Below are positions 11,711-23,035 of a stretch of DNA of 64,000 bases, piece by piece. The stretch is from Antitrichia curtipendula (Eukaryota; Streptophyta; Bryopsida; Hypnales; Leucodontaceae), in assembly GCA_951230915.1 (NCBI GenBank), contig OX579642.1, positions 13,785,702 through 13,849,701 on the forward strand, written 5' to 3'. The position numbers were made by a program, and so were the translations under genes. A model generated the notes under the pieces. That model saw nothing but the letters and a program-made list of their open reading frames with translations, was not told the origin of the DNA and ran no database searches. The first letter of the stretch is position 1. Each line of letters opens with the position of its first letter.

Positions 11711-14554
11711 TCACTCAAAAGATGCATTGTTGTCTTCTCCACACACATAAGCATCCACAGATGCCTTGATTATAGTAATTTGATTTTTGGGAATTTTGAT
11801 TCTTGGATTAGAAGTCCCTACTTTCACACGTGGCTTCCAAGCAGTCATGATACAGTCCGTGTGCGTCCAGCTTGGAGAAATCGCCTTATCCTCGCACCAA
11901 GAATTCCCTTGTTTTGTGTCCCAACCTCCGTATGTATCCTCCATAACGTGTTGAAAAGATGTAGGCGTCCAATATTGCAACTCAATTGAATTAACATGCC
12001 CTGGATCTGGATTAGGATTTGTAAGTGCACGAGCAAGCCAAAATGGGCGGAGGTCATCATCAGCAGGTCGCACTGCAACAAAATAACCTGCGTACACATC
12101 ACGGCCAACACGGAATGAAGGTGCTGGACGGTCACACCTACGACCAACAAATGGTGCATCTTCTGCAAATTCCTCACGCATTTGACCATCGTCAAGGTAT
12201 TGGTCTTCCACTTTCTCAGTGATTTGAGAATTTGGCCAAAAGCCATCCCGCAATTTCTGACGCATCACAAGAGGTGCGTTCAGAGCGCTTCTGACACCTT
12301 CCCAGTATTTCCGCACTGGCTCATTCTTCCTTCGGAATTCTCCAGACAAGTCTTGATTAGCCATTGCACCCCACAATGCAATATATCCTTCTAAACCCTT
12401 GCAAACCTCATCAAAACAATGCATATTTTGTGGAGCCAAAGGTGGAGGTGTACCCCTTGGCACTTTAGGACCTCCATCTGTTGTCTCCTTCCACAAGCGA
12501 ATGCCTCCACCGTCCTTTGGAAGCCAATCCACATCAATACACAAGATCTTGTACTGCATCAAGGGCCATCCATTAGAATCCTTGTAAAATTTGAATTGCT
12601 GCGCTTGAGAATGGCCCAAGAGAGAATCATCACCTGTATGTAAATATCCCTCTACAAAACACTTGAAATCAGGAACCTCTTCAATGAGATGAGGAATCAC
12701 AGGCTGTGTTTCACAATCCATGAAAGACTTCATTAACCTTGGAAGTGTAGGGTAATCGTTTGTCTTCAATTTGCTACTCCATCGACCAAAGAGAGCATCA
12801 ATGTCCTCATGAGTGTGTCCAACAATGAGGAAATTGATGTAAATCTCTCGAAAAATAGCTCTATAGACTAGGAGAGAGCAAAATGCAAAAACCCAGCGGT
12901 TCTTGTTGTCACCAGAAGCATTGTCAAGTTGAAGAGTCAATGTTGGAGGAAGGGGTTTAGCTTCCACCAACTCATCTGGAGGTGACCCAAGAGAATCCGT
13001 ACAAGTTTGTGAGCCTAATAACAAAGCCTTTGTCAATTCAGAACGATCACCTCCTGCAAAAAGTTCACGAGATGAATGTTTGGGTTGCACTTCCAAATCT
13101 CTTAACAATTTTGCAAGTGATCCTATGGTATGGTTGGAGTCTGTAGGGAAGATGTCTAAGCCATAGTGCGCATATCGCACATCTCCATGCCCATGAGCAA
13201 TCATGCCCGTAACTGCCACGGGCATCTTCATGAATGAATCGTTTCCTTTGCTCTTGTGAGAGAAATGGGGAGAAGCGGTTTTTGAGTGATCCATCTTATC
13301 ATGGATAATGGTCAAAACTTTGTCAGGAAACATCTCCGACATTCCACGATTTCCATAATACAAATCCCTATGCGCCTTCTGTCCACCAAGGTGCGCCTTC
13401 AATTTGCAGGCCCACACTTGTTGTGCACGTGAACCAGGAGTGCAAGCACTCTTCAACTGCTTTAACCTATCGCAATATCCACAATGTGCAAAACTATCAC
13501 CCCTAGCCTTTGGAGCAAACTCTGGAAAAGATTGACGTCGAATGTTGCTCAATCCACTAGCTGAAATATGTTGCAATTGAAATGACGAATTGACATTGTT
13601 AATCTCAGGTAACTTGTCTTTCCAGTGAAATCCAGATGGTAAAACCATAGAGGGAACTTTCTCCCCAGAGTCAAGGGTCTTCGTTTTATGCGGCATTGCG
13701 TCAGCTTTGTTGTCCACTAATAATCGAAGAGTGGCCGCAGCTTGTAAAGTATGGGTCCGAGGCTTCTTCATCCCCAAATTACCATGATGCTCTGGTTTGT
13801 CCTCCTTTTTGACTTTCCCTTTGTATCTGTAAAAAGTAGCCCTGGATACTCCATGAATATGGCACCAAGCCGTGGGACAAACTTCATGTTTTGACAAGGT
13901 GATCATATCCCTTCCATTTTGATCATGGTGGATTTGTCCGTGTACATCGAGCAAACGAGACTTCCGAGTATATACTCCTCCATCAACATACATTATGGAC
14001 CGAATGGCTTCAATCTGCCCACGTGGAAATGGTTGTACACAATTTTTGGTGCAACACTCCTTGCTAGACACCTCAGCCACTGACTGCGGGGTCAGAAGGA
14101 CATCTTTTCTCGGGAGGCTGTTTGGCTCCTTCCTCTCTCGCGAGCTTTCATAGGAACGAACTCCAATTCGTTTTCGCCGCCCGGTCCCGTTCAGAGCGGA
14201 TCTGTAGAGATGCGTTTGCTCATGATCATACAAACTAGCACCATTCAAATAGACCCTCGAAATGGGCCAGGAATGCATTGACCACATCCACTCCGAAGGA
14301 ACTTCTTCTTCGCATAAAGACTCTGCAATATGAATAGCGACGCGATCGTCACCAAGGGGCTCCCCATTCATGTCAATGACAAGATCCGCATCTATGTTGT
14401 GGCAAATCCCTTTAGCCACTTCCACTGAGCTTTCATTTCTGAGGATGACACACTTCGTATACCAAGAACCACGTGGTATTCCCTCGTAAGGTGCAACACC
14501 CTCGGGCAATACTGGAACCGGAACTGTAAACTCATTGACATCATGAGTATCCAT
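11711..14554 (-). CDS. DUF7869-like, transposase-type protein (947 aa, main exon intact)
   Basis: An intact 947-codon frame. I start it at the ATG at 14554, one base after a strong splice acceptor (TTATATTTCTTGCAG), not at the ATG 72 bp upstream, which lies in the intron. Visible in order: CCTKNC (about 167-172); an HTH-like stretch around GVSRATFYRYK (235-245); a Cys pair FAHCGYC (356-362); HDKMDHSK (418-425); LQLDNASGDNKN (541-552); and GHTHEDIDALFGRW (579-592). The last three resemble DUF7869 proteins, widespread in transposon-rich plant and oomycete genomes. The acidic residues D419/D422, D543 and E584/D585 look like the catalytic triad of an RNase H-fold (DDE) nuclease; that activity is inferred. 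Upstream lies a leader intron with seven 21-bp palindromes. The absence of stops suggests a young or constrained copy. Confidence 0.75.
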   Translation of the reverse strand: MDTHDVNEFTVPVPVLPEGVAPYEGIPRGSWYTKCVILRNESSVEVAKGICHNIDADLVIDMNGEPLGDDRVAIHIAESLCEEEVPSEWMWSMHSWPISRVYLNGASLYDHEQTHLYRSALNGTGRRKRIGVRSYESSRERKEPNSLPRKDVLLTPQSVAEVSSKECCTKNCVQPFPRGQIEAIRSIMYVDGGVYTRKSRLLDVHGQIHHDQNGRDMITLSKHEVCPTAWCHIHGVSRATFYRYKGKVKKEDKPEHHGNLGMKKPRTHTLQAAATLRLLVDNKADAMPHKTKTLDSGEKVPSMVLPSGFHWKDKLPEINNVNSSFQLQHISASGLSNIRRQSFPEFAPKARGDSFAHCGYCDRLKQLKSACTPGSRAQQVWACKLKAHLGGQKAHRDLYYGNRGMSEMFPDKVLTIIHDKMDHSKTASPHFSHKSKGNDSFMKMPVAVTGMIAHGHGDVRYAHYGLDIFPTDSNHTIGSLAKLLRDLEVQPKHSSRELFAGGDRSELTKALLLGSQTCTDSLGSPPDELVEAKPLPPTLTLQLDNASGDNKNRWVFAFCSLLVYRAIFREIYINFLIVGHTHEDIDALFGRWSSKLKTNDYPTLPRLMKSFMDCETQPVIPHLIEEVPDFKCFVEGYLHTGDDSLLGHSQAQQFKFYKDSNGWPLMQYKILCIDVDWLPKDGGGIRLWKETTDGGPKVPRGTPPPLAPQNMHCFDEVCKGLEGYIALWGAMANQDLSGEFRRKNEPVRKYWEGVRSALNAPLVMRQKLRDGFWPNSQITEKVEDQYLDDGQMREEFAEDAPFVGRRCDRPAPSFRVGRDVYAGYFVAVRPADDDLRPFWLARALTNPNPDPGHVNSIELQYWTPTSFQHVMEDTYGGWDTKQGNSWCEDKAISPSWTHTDCIMTAWKPRVKVGTSNPRIKIPKNQITIIKASVDAYVCGEDNNASFE

Positions 14555-14651
14555 CCTGCAAGAAATATAACTGACATTAGTATATAATGGAAGATCAAAT
14601 CCACGAGTGCAAGATACATTATACACGAAATTCTAAAAATTCATTGCCAAA

Positions 14652-15665
14652 TTATCTTCGAGCCGAAGATATAAATTTATAGAATTCATCGTACAAGGAT
14701 ATGAAGTCCCTCACAAGGGTGAGTGAAATGCAGGGTGAGTTACCTGACTATCTGAATACCCTGAAATTCATTCATTCTATATAATATACATAAAGATAAT
14801 AACATGAGAATCATTCAAATCAAACATGTCACAGACGAATCAGTAAAATACTAAAGCGTAGATTATTACCATCTAAACGAACATAAACATCTAGAGAACA
14901 AGAGATATGATTCTATTCAAATGAATATGTCTGAAGTGATACCGCCAAAGACGATATCCAACCACCTCACAAATACTCAGAGTGAAAGGAAAGGATCACT
15001 TCATCATCGACCTGAAGATAACTAAAATGTCAATAAATTCAAAGAGTAATACATTCATTTTCAATTACCAGAACTCAAACCAAACACGCCAGCTAATACT
15101 TAAAAGAAGTATTATCCTCGATACGAAGATAAATGTGTATAGATCATTTACTAATGAATTGATTCAAATGATATATTTCAGGTCTTTGTGATGTATATTA
15201 CGAATTTGTAAGAGATACATATAAATGAATACTACCACGAATACCAGTTCTAACTCCGATTGGAGGATAAGATTCTTTGAATGCATTCAGAATAAATTCC
15301 AAACAAAAATTGGATAAATGTAATGAAATCAATTTGAAATAATTGATCTTTGACAATTTATCATCGACTCGAAGATAAAAACAAAAAACAGAAATTACGA
15401 GAATCTCTCCGAGAGTGAGGAAGAAGAATCCGGGTGTCCGTATTGGGAGAAAGTGAATCCAGTAATTACTAGTAACTAAATTATTTATCTTCGTGTCGAA
15501 GATAACTGTATGTACTCGAGAAAGTAAATTTGGCCTCTTCAAGTTTTACATTATTCTGATGTATTATCATAATGTGCATTATCATAAACTACTGACACTT
15601 ATCTTCGACCCGAAGATAAATAGAATAGGGATTGTTGTTCATGATTATTCTCGAGCCGAGGATAA
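14652..15665. repeat. Seven dispersed 21-bp palindromes in the leader intron of the DUF7869-like gene
   Basis: Each is TTATCYTCG, three variable bases, CGARGATAA. Copies start at 14652, 15001 (degenerate), 15112, 15358, 15485, 15599 and 15645. All lie upstream of the splice acceptor at 14556-14558, so probably in the 5' intron or leader region of the minus-strand gene. Spacer triplets differ (AGC, ACC, ATA, ACT, TGT, ACC, AGC) while arms are conserved, which argues for selection on, or recent spread of, the arms. The same motif clusters again at 25.8-32.8 kb. Confidence 0.9.
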
Positions 15666-15699
15666 ATATGATCACTCTTGCCCTGGTACTGACGTTCTC

Positions 15700-16475
15700 T
15701 CCGGATTCTTCGGCGTAAAAATAGGGGAGATCAAACCACGTGAAATTCGACACAGACCTTGGAATCTTTGGCGTCTGAGTGCTTACCGCTCAACACTATC
15801 ATTTGTAGTTGACAAATGGAGAACAAAAAACTGTACCTTGAACAACAATACGGTTTATAATCAAACAGATCTCAATGAAAGACACCAAACACAGAAACTT
15901 TGACAAGAAATACTGAAAAAAGAACCTGCAATTTACGAGAACTCAAGCGATACTAAGCCGCCAAGACACTACTAACTTCGCAAAGACAGAATGCTTTGAA
16001 AATGCACACGTTCAGAAGCCGCGCCGTAACAATGCATACAGGAGGCAAAGGAGGAACAAAAGACTGGAGACAAGAAATGAGGCAATATGGGAAGCTCACG
16101 AGAGAGAGACGAAGAAGAAAGTGGCGGGATGACTAAGCGGGAAGTTTGAACGTTCCAAAATTTCAGGAAGTAGGGGAGGAGTATCTCCCTACTTTGGGGG
16201 CGTTGACATTCCTATCCCGCAAGTGTTGATAACGGGTTGCAATGGAATCCAACGTTCCACCGACCTCTATTCTTATAAATAGGCGAACTTTTACCATCGA
16301 AATTATTGCTAGCCGACTCTTGTCAGGGAATGAGGTATTTACAGAAATACTGCCACATGACATTTGTCATGGAAAGTAAGATTTTTTTGAATGGAATCTC
16401 ACGTGCAGGAAATCCCTTACTTTAGAAATCGATTTCAGTGAAATAATTTTAAAAATTGTTGAACCTGTAAAGGTG
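15700..16475 (-). promoter_or_regulatory. Probable leader/promoter region of the DUF7869-like gene
   Basis: Less AT-rich than its surroundings and free of 21-bp palindromes. A TATAAATA element at 16269-16276 lies in a nearly symmetrical context (TATTTATAA on minus), so it could serve either strand. Given the intron acceptor at 14.56 kb and no gene to the right, a minus-strand promoter is the likelier use. The transcription start and first splice donor cannot be fixed from sequence alone. Confidence 0.4.
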
Positions 16476-16477
16476 CT

Positions 16478-16520
16478 TTTAGGGTTCAGGATTTAGGGTT
16501 TAGGATTTAGGGTTTAGGGG
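16478..16520. repeat. Short plant telomere-type repeat stretch
   Basis: About five TTTAGGG-like units (TTTAGGGTTCAGGATTTAGGG and following). It is too short for a relict telomere. Read on the minus strand it gives AAACCCTAA telo-box motifs upstream of the 11.7-14.6 kb gene, which in plants can act as promoter elements. Confidence 0.7.
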
Positions 16521-16739
16521 GCTCATGGTATAGGAGCAAAAGCTATGCCACCAAAATCTCAAAATAGTGAAGCTTGGTCAACAAAAATAATCATAAGGAT
16601 TTGAATTTACAAATTATAAAATTATTTTGTTATAGATTATATTTTGGACTATATATGAATAGATTGATTCATTTCATTTGGATTAGTATGGATAAGATGT
16701 AGAGCATCTTGGTCAGGACAGTTATAGCGTATTTTTTAA

Positions 16740-17375
16740 CCCCTAAATGCCCAAGGCCTGTTTTGAGCTGCTTGAAATTTGCTCTAAATTGAACAAAATG
16801 CCAACATTTTGATAAGTTGTATCAATTTTTTTTGAATTATAACCGTACAAATTCAACCTAGACATGTTAGAAATCTCATAGGAAAAAAAAACACAGCAAT
16901 ATCACTTATGGAATGAATGATTATAATGTTTGACTATGAGGGTGTTAAAATTGCACAAATCTTTCAATCCTCTTTTCACAAGTCAAATCTAAAAAGTTGG
17001 TGACCAAAAAAATATGATGTTAAAGGGCCTAACATGTATAACCCCAATCAATTTATGGCTTCTTAAAATCTACTCTATAACTTTTTTAAATGAATTTGAA
17101 TGTGATTTTTTCTCCAAGATCTAGTGTATTTGAGGCTCATTTCCAAGAGCTCTCAACACTACGGGAAGTCAAGATTGCAATGGGTACCCTTGCACAAAAT
17201 CTTGAGTAGAAAAATCACTATCATTTACTTTCAAGATCAGATTTTTAATGCTGAAACTAGACTTCAAGAAGAACTTTCCAAAAATATAAACTATTAAAAA
17301 TAGCAACTTGGTTAGATTTTATTTAACTTCAAAGTTTTGCAAACACCAGATTTGGGTGCCTCGGGCATTTAGGGG
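16740..17375. mobile_element. TTAA-flanked MITE-like element, 636 bp
   Basis: Inverted ends read CCCCTAAATGCCCAAGGC on the left (16740-16757) and CCCCTAAATGCCCGAGGC from the right end on the minus strand. TTAA flanks both sides (16736-16739 and 17376-17379). TTAA duplication and C-rich first bases are as in piggyBac-type elements, but the superfamily is uncertain. The interior is AT-rich and non-coding. Confidence 0.72.
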
Positions 17376-17379
17376 TTAA

Positions 17380-18850
17380 AGAACATCATATTGAATCTAT
17401 TTTTTAGCTTTCAATTCAATCCTTCAATCTAATTTCTAGAGTAATTCAAAGTGTATAGTGGAAAAATTTAATGTTGAGCATTCAAATTCTTATTATCATG
17501 TTTAGTAAGGTAAGAAAACCGAAGCTTGTTTTTATTAAAATAATTATAAAATAATGAACAAAATACAATTCTGGATGAATGGACACAAAAATTATTTGAA
17601 TCAATAGAATAAATTATAAATTAATTTGTGCCTTCAAATACATCTTCAACTCTCGAAGCTTTAATTATTTCTAGTTCTTAGTTTTTATTAAAATACTATC
17701 TTTGTGGGTGAAGGAACACTCAAATTATTTGAAACAATAGTTCTCTTGGCACTTTGTGTGTCTTCATTTTTTGGCCTCAATTGTGTGACATCATGAATCT
17801 ATTGATTCCTTATTTATGTTGTGGTTTCATCTAATGACTTCAGTCGTTTGGCCACAGAATTTTATAGTGAAGCTATGTCTTTATTTCATAGCCTTAGTGA
17901 AATGGCCTCAAAATTCTATTGCCTAATCTCGTATATTTGTCTTTTCACAAGTTGTATAGCATACATTCGGCAGTACACTGATACATATTACCATATATCA
18001 ACTAAAACAATTCCAACCTATGTCAAGTACATTGGAAGATATTTGCATTTAAAGTGAATTTTTTTTTTCCATCTTCCTACAATAAATTATAAGACTTGAA
18101 TACTCTTTAACTTATAATTTATGCAATTGAATTTGGATTTTGAATTAATTTTTTTTAATGGAGACATGAATTGATAATTTAGCCTCTACAGGACCAAGGC
18201 CATTTTGGGGGTCAAAATCACTCGAAAATGTCATTTCTATTGCATTCATCCAAAAAAAAATTTGTTTTAAAGAATCTAATTGTAAGATCTTGTACTTCGC
18301 TTCTTTGAGATCGTGTGGTGAAAATTGCATAAAGTTTGACTATACAAATTGAAGATTATCAGCATTTGAAGTTCAAAACTCTTTTTATTTTTAACATTGA
18401 CCTGCAACTGTAGATGACTTTGACTATTATTTCTGGAATTTTTTAGACGAATCTAAACTTTGAATTAAAAAAACATTGTGGTAAATAATTGATTTGATAG
18501 TCTTGGAATATTTTTAAAAAAAACACGCATTTGATTTTCATTCTTTAAAAAATTGTTAGGTAGATGTAAGTGTAAGATCGAAAGAAAAAATAAATTATTA
18601 ATAGCTCAAAGATGGGCTCTAGATGCACAAAGAAATAGCTGGGGATTTTCACAATTTTTTTATTTCTAGACTGCTCCAAAGTCCAGAAATAGTTAAATGT
18701 GGCATGATTGAAACACAATAATTTCAATGGTATTACTAAGATTGTTTTAGCAAACAATCTTAAACTTTTTAAACAATTTTCTTGAAAAATTATAAAAAAT
18801 TTCATTCAAAATGAATCCTCCAAGTTAATTTTTTAAGAAGATGCCTAAAT
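17380..18850. other. AT-rich repeat-derived sequence; no gene
   Basis: No coding signal. Blocks around 18480-18850 match 5820-6120, including ATTTTTTAAGAAGATGC. A plus-strand frame at 17821-18057 has no recognisable domain and is not called. Confidence 0.5.
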
Positions 18851-18854
18851 AGCC

Positions 18855-20586
18855 CTTTAACCCCTGAAGCCCCAATGGTCCTACTAGGGTCAAAATGCGA
18901 CTTTGAGTACTAGGCTCATACGGTTTCAATATTCATTATTTACAAAAAAAAATTCTGAAGCTAGAAAAACACACAAGTTTCTTGGCAATATGATTTTTAT
19001 TTCAATCAGTGTCCGGAAATAGAAGTTATTGCACAAAAAGTAAAAAATAGAGGACAGCTGCCAAATAGCCCCCAAAAAATCACAAAAAATCAAAATAATT
19101 TAAAAACAATTTTGTAACACATTATAATTTTTTGAATTATTTTGTTCACGATGTAAAAATTTCTAACACATTAATGTAGAACTCCTTAACACATTAATAT
19201 GTAAAACTTCTTTAGTTAACACATTATGTTCTTGATAAAAATCCTTTTGTCCAACTTTGAATGTGAATTCCTAAAAGACCAAAGTGTGTTTTTTCGCAGC
19301 ATAGCGATTTTGGGCAACTCACTACGAATGGAATTTATATTTTTTTTCTTTGAAATTTTCATACAACACGTGCTCGAGGAGTACCTTAAAGGCCCAACAA
19401 TTTTCATAACTTTTGACTACATGGTTAAAAAGTTATTGCATGATATGTCATTTTCAGTCCTTGGCGGGCAGCACGGGCAGCAAAAAATAATTCTTTATAA
19501 ATCACTTCTTAAGAAAATAAAAATTTGAAATTGGTTAATCAGATTTATATGTACATAGAAAGCTTTGAATCATTCCATTTAGATCTATGGGTCCAAAACT
19601 ATGAGGATTCTTAGTTTAAGGGTAGTTATGCAATCTCAACTCTAAAATAAACTTTGAAGTCCTTTATTAAACTCAGTTTTCAATTTTTTTGAAAAAAAAT
19701 AAAAACATTGGGTGTACATTGTTTATTACAACATTACAACCGTTGGGATTGGCATTTTTCAATGCCATAAATAAATTCTTCAGAAATTAGTATTTAGAAT
19801 CATTTTCTACTTCTTTGTACTTACTATTTTTTGTCAATTCAAACACTATTATCTTGCAATCCACATGGTGGAGAATTCTGAAATTTTTTCCACATCTTCT
19901 TAAACAAGTTTACTACAAGATCCTATAGTTACATGTGTCCAAAAATGTTTTTTTTTCTAAAATTTGGCACTAGTATTAGAAATGGCAGTTTTGGAGCGTT
20001 TCTGGTGAAAACATACTAGTCAGAAATATGTAAGAGTTAACATCTTCCAATCCGTATGGAAAATTTTGATGAAATTTTTCTCACATGACTTTAGACAAGT
20101 GAAGTATACAATCCTATGGTTAGATTCTAAAAAAATGTCTTTTTGCTGTCTTAAGTGAATGCAACGCAAATGGCAATTTTGAGTGTTTAGGGCAATAAAA
20201 TAACCTTCGGGCTTTAGGGATTAAACAAGATTGTCCTTATCCTTTTCATCACCAATCCTATTTGAATAAATTTTATCAATTTATATGAAGAAGAAATATA
20301 ATATTTATGAAAAAACATAATGACTAATAAATATGACATAAGTCATAATTATTATGACTTTCTGCGATTTTTTCTGCATTGCCCATTAAGTTTAGTTTTA
20401 GGCTTTTTGTGGTATGACTTTTACTCCCGCGCACCAACCGAAATAAAAATTATATTTCCACAAAGCTAATAAATGTTTCTATTTGCTCAGAAAGTTTTGA
20501 AAATTTTCACCAAAAATGGAGGCCATAGGAACCGAACCAAAATCTACTTTATCCCCTAAAGGGACAATGGTCCTTTAGAGGTTAAG
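18855..20586. repeat. Composite element with long inverted ends
   Basis: The left end reads TTTAACCCCTGAAGCCCCAA. The right end, read on minus, begins CTTAACCTCTAAAGGACCAT. About 200 bp inside each end is similar in inverted orientation (both include a diverged GAAATAAAAATTAT-type block). A copy of the 9.9-10.5 kb repeat family (about 19262-19830) and a block shared with 34435-34625 lie inside. A further terminus-like TTTAGGGATTAA at about 20214 indicates nesting. No transposase frame is visible. Confidence 0.55.
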
Positions 20587-20589
20587 AAA

Positions 20590-22330
20590 AATTAATTGAA
20601 AACAAATATATTCATTTTTCAAAGATCTACAAAAATGTAATCTACAAGAAATAAATTTTATAAAAATTATTTCAAATTAATATTGTGATTTATTTATTGC
20701 TTGTGGTTGACTACTTTGAGCTTTGTGCAGCAAAATTATTGCAATTTTATTAAAAACTATATTTACAAAATAAAATTTCAAAAAACTTGTTCCCAAAATT
20801 GAGATAATAGGATTTGCACGGAACCTTCAATTGTCACCCAATGAGACGCTTGGGACTTGAGGGGTTATGGAGTTAATCAAAATAGAATGAATACAAACCT
20901 TTTGAACAAACATCAATCCATGTAATAAAATACAAAAATTTAGTGAGTTTTTTAAAGTAAATTTACTAAGATGATGACTTTGGAATGTAAATTGAAAAAA
21001 TCTTATCATTTGCAGTAATTCCCTTTTTGAATGTTTTTGTTTATAATTGTGAAGAAAATACTTTTAGTTTGTATTTGTTTAAGTTCATTGTTTCGTTCCT
21101 TATTTTTGCAAGAAGGTGATCTATTTTGTCAACCATTCTTCAGATTCTCACATTTGTGTCATTGTGTGAGGATTGAATTTCTACTGCCAAGGTCTTCAAA
21201 GCTAGAAAGGGTCCCAAAATTTTCATTCTTCAATATATAGAAAATAAGGGAGCTCTAAATTCAATGCCTATTTTTATACCATTAAATAAAAATGATAGTA
21301 CAACAATTGAACATACATTTTATATAAATCAAAATGTTGTTTTGTTAATAATTTAGTATGAATTTGATTATGCCATCTGCGAAAGGTTACATCTCTTCGT
21401 GTTTATGGTTTTGATTTTTTTTGCATGATATGTATATTTGAATGTTTTGTAGTTTATTCATGTATCTCTCATCACTTTCATATTGAATTCCAAATATATT
21501 CACAAAATAATTTTATATAAGATACATGAAGATATCATATTAAAAATGTAAAATCATGTGGAAGCCATTGACTTGGGCACGAAGGTGGATCATACTTTAG
21601 GTTGCTTAAAGGTCTTCAAATTATTAATTTGATTCGTGGTAAATAATATTATTAAATCCAATCATTAAACATAGATTTTTATTAAAAGCCACTATTCATA
21701 CCAAGTCTTTTTGTAAATATTCATGAGTTTGATGCAATTTTATTCTTGTAGAATTTGTTCTCCTTACATCCATAAAAATGTTATTATTTTCACTTTGCCT
21801 TCCAAACAATGTAGTACTTCACAAGTTATGATGATAATAATTAAAATGCCGAAAGCAATGAATTTGAGAATTAGGTGAAGTGCATATTTTCATATCAAAT
21901 GACAATGTTGAAATGCATGGAATGCCTTTTATGAATCTATTATTGCATTCACATGACTATTTGATTGATATTATAATGGAAATTTAATCACTTGTCATGC
22001 ATCTAGAATCTAAGACAAACAAATCTTTTATCTATTACAAAATCACATGAGCATTACATACTAGAGAAGACTTCGTCTATGCAATAAAATTAAATTTTTG
22101 TAATTATAGCATTAAGTCATTCAAATGAATTTGTGTGTCATAGCTTTTGCTCCAACAATTAACAAGGTGACAAAACAATTTATTTTTCGAATAACCGACC
22201 CGTTGTTCAATGGTTAAAAAATTTCAAACACCAAAATATAAAATAATTCACTTCATGAATGAGTAAATAACTGGACTTGGTACTTGAAAAAACGGTTTAG
22301 TATGGGTATTGGAGGAAATTAGTCAGTAAA
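20590..22330. other. AT-rich intergenic; no gene
   Basis: No convincing coding region. Another terminus-like block (GGGACTTGAGGGGTTA) is visible near 20850-20866. The rest shows no structure I can name. Confidence 0.5.
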
Positions 22331-23035
22331 ACTAAAAACTACAACTTGCCGAACACTCGTGTGGAGAAGGAACTTAAAATTGCAACTTTGGGGTCCCGGA
22401 CTACAAGTTCGGAACTGGTCCGGGAGGTCAACGCAAGGCCGGAGGAGGTTTGGATAGAGGTTCGGTTACAGGCCTGGGAGGTTCGGGAAGAGGTTTGGTT
22501 GCAGGCCTGGGAGGTCGTCACTCCCGTTTGGCGGCGCAGCTTCATTTTCCGTGACTTTGCAGGTTGTTCTCGTTAGTGGCGCGAATCACTAGGTTGTTGG
22601 GTCGATTCTTGAGTGTCGTTGTTGAAGTTCAATTACTCGTGTGCTTCAATCTCTAGGTTCTTGGATTTCGAAGTCTCTGTGTGTTGCGCGAGAAGTGTGG
22701 TGCGTGAGAAGCCACCGAATTCGGAGAAGCTTGGTTCCTCGATCCCCACGGTGCATTCTCCAACCACACGTTGTCTGCGATTTGGGGTGTGCGCCACTTG
22801 TTTGTGGGTTTCGTGTGCTGCGCGGAGGAGGTTGGTGTTGGTGTGCTCAGTGTGCTGCGCGGTGTCGGGTAGAGAGGAGCGCGCTTAGGGAACACACGAG
22901 GTGTCTGGCTGCAGGTTGTGAGTGTAGATGAAAGGTAAATAGCAAAACTTGAATCTTCACTTAATCTTTTCTTCAATCTTCGCTTGATCTTCACTTCAAT
23001 CTTTCGTTGACCTATCATGTGGTGGTTCTATAGGG
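22331..23035. other. GC-richer island with a 33-bp tandem repeat; gene not recognised
   Basis: Noticeably richer in GC and CpG than its neighbours, with open frames on both strands but no identifiable domain. A repeat with 33-bp period (about 22457-22515) contains GGCCTGGGAGGT twice. It could be a decayed promoter or first exon of a gene or retroelement. I cannot choose. Confidence 0.35.

Noticed and set aside
16478..16520. Relict telomere from a chromosome fusion
   Set aside because: Only about five imperfect TTTAGGG units. Short telo-box stretches are common in plant promoters and intergenic DNA.
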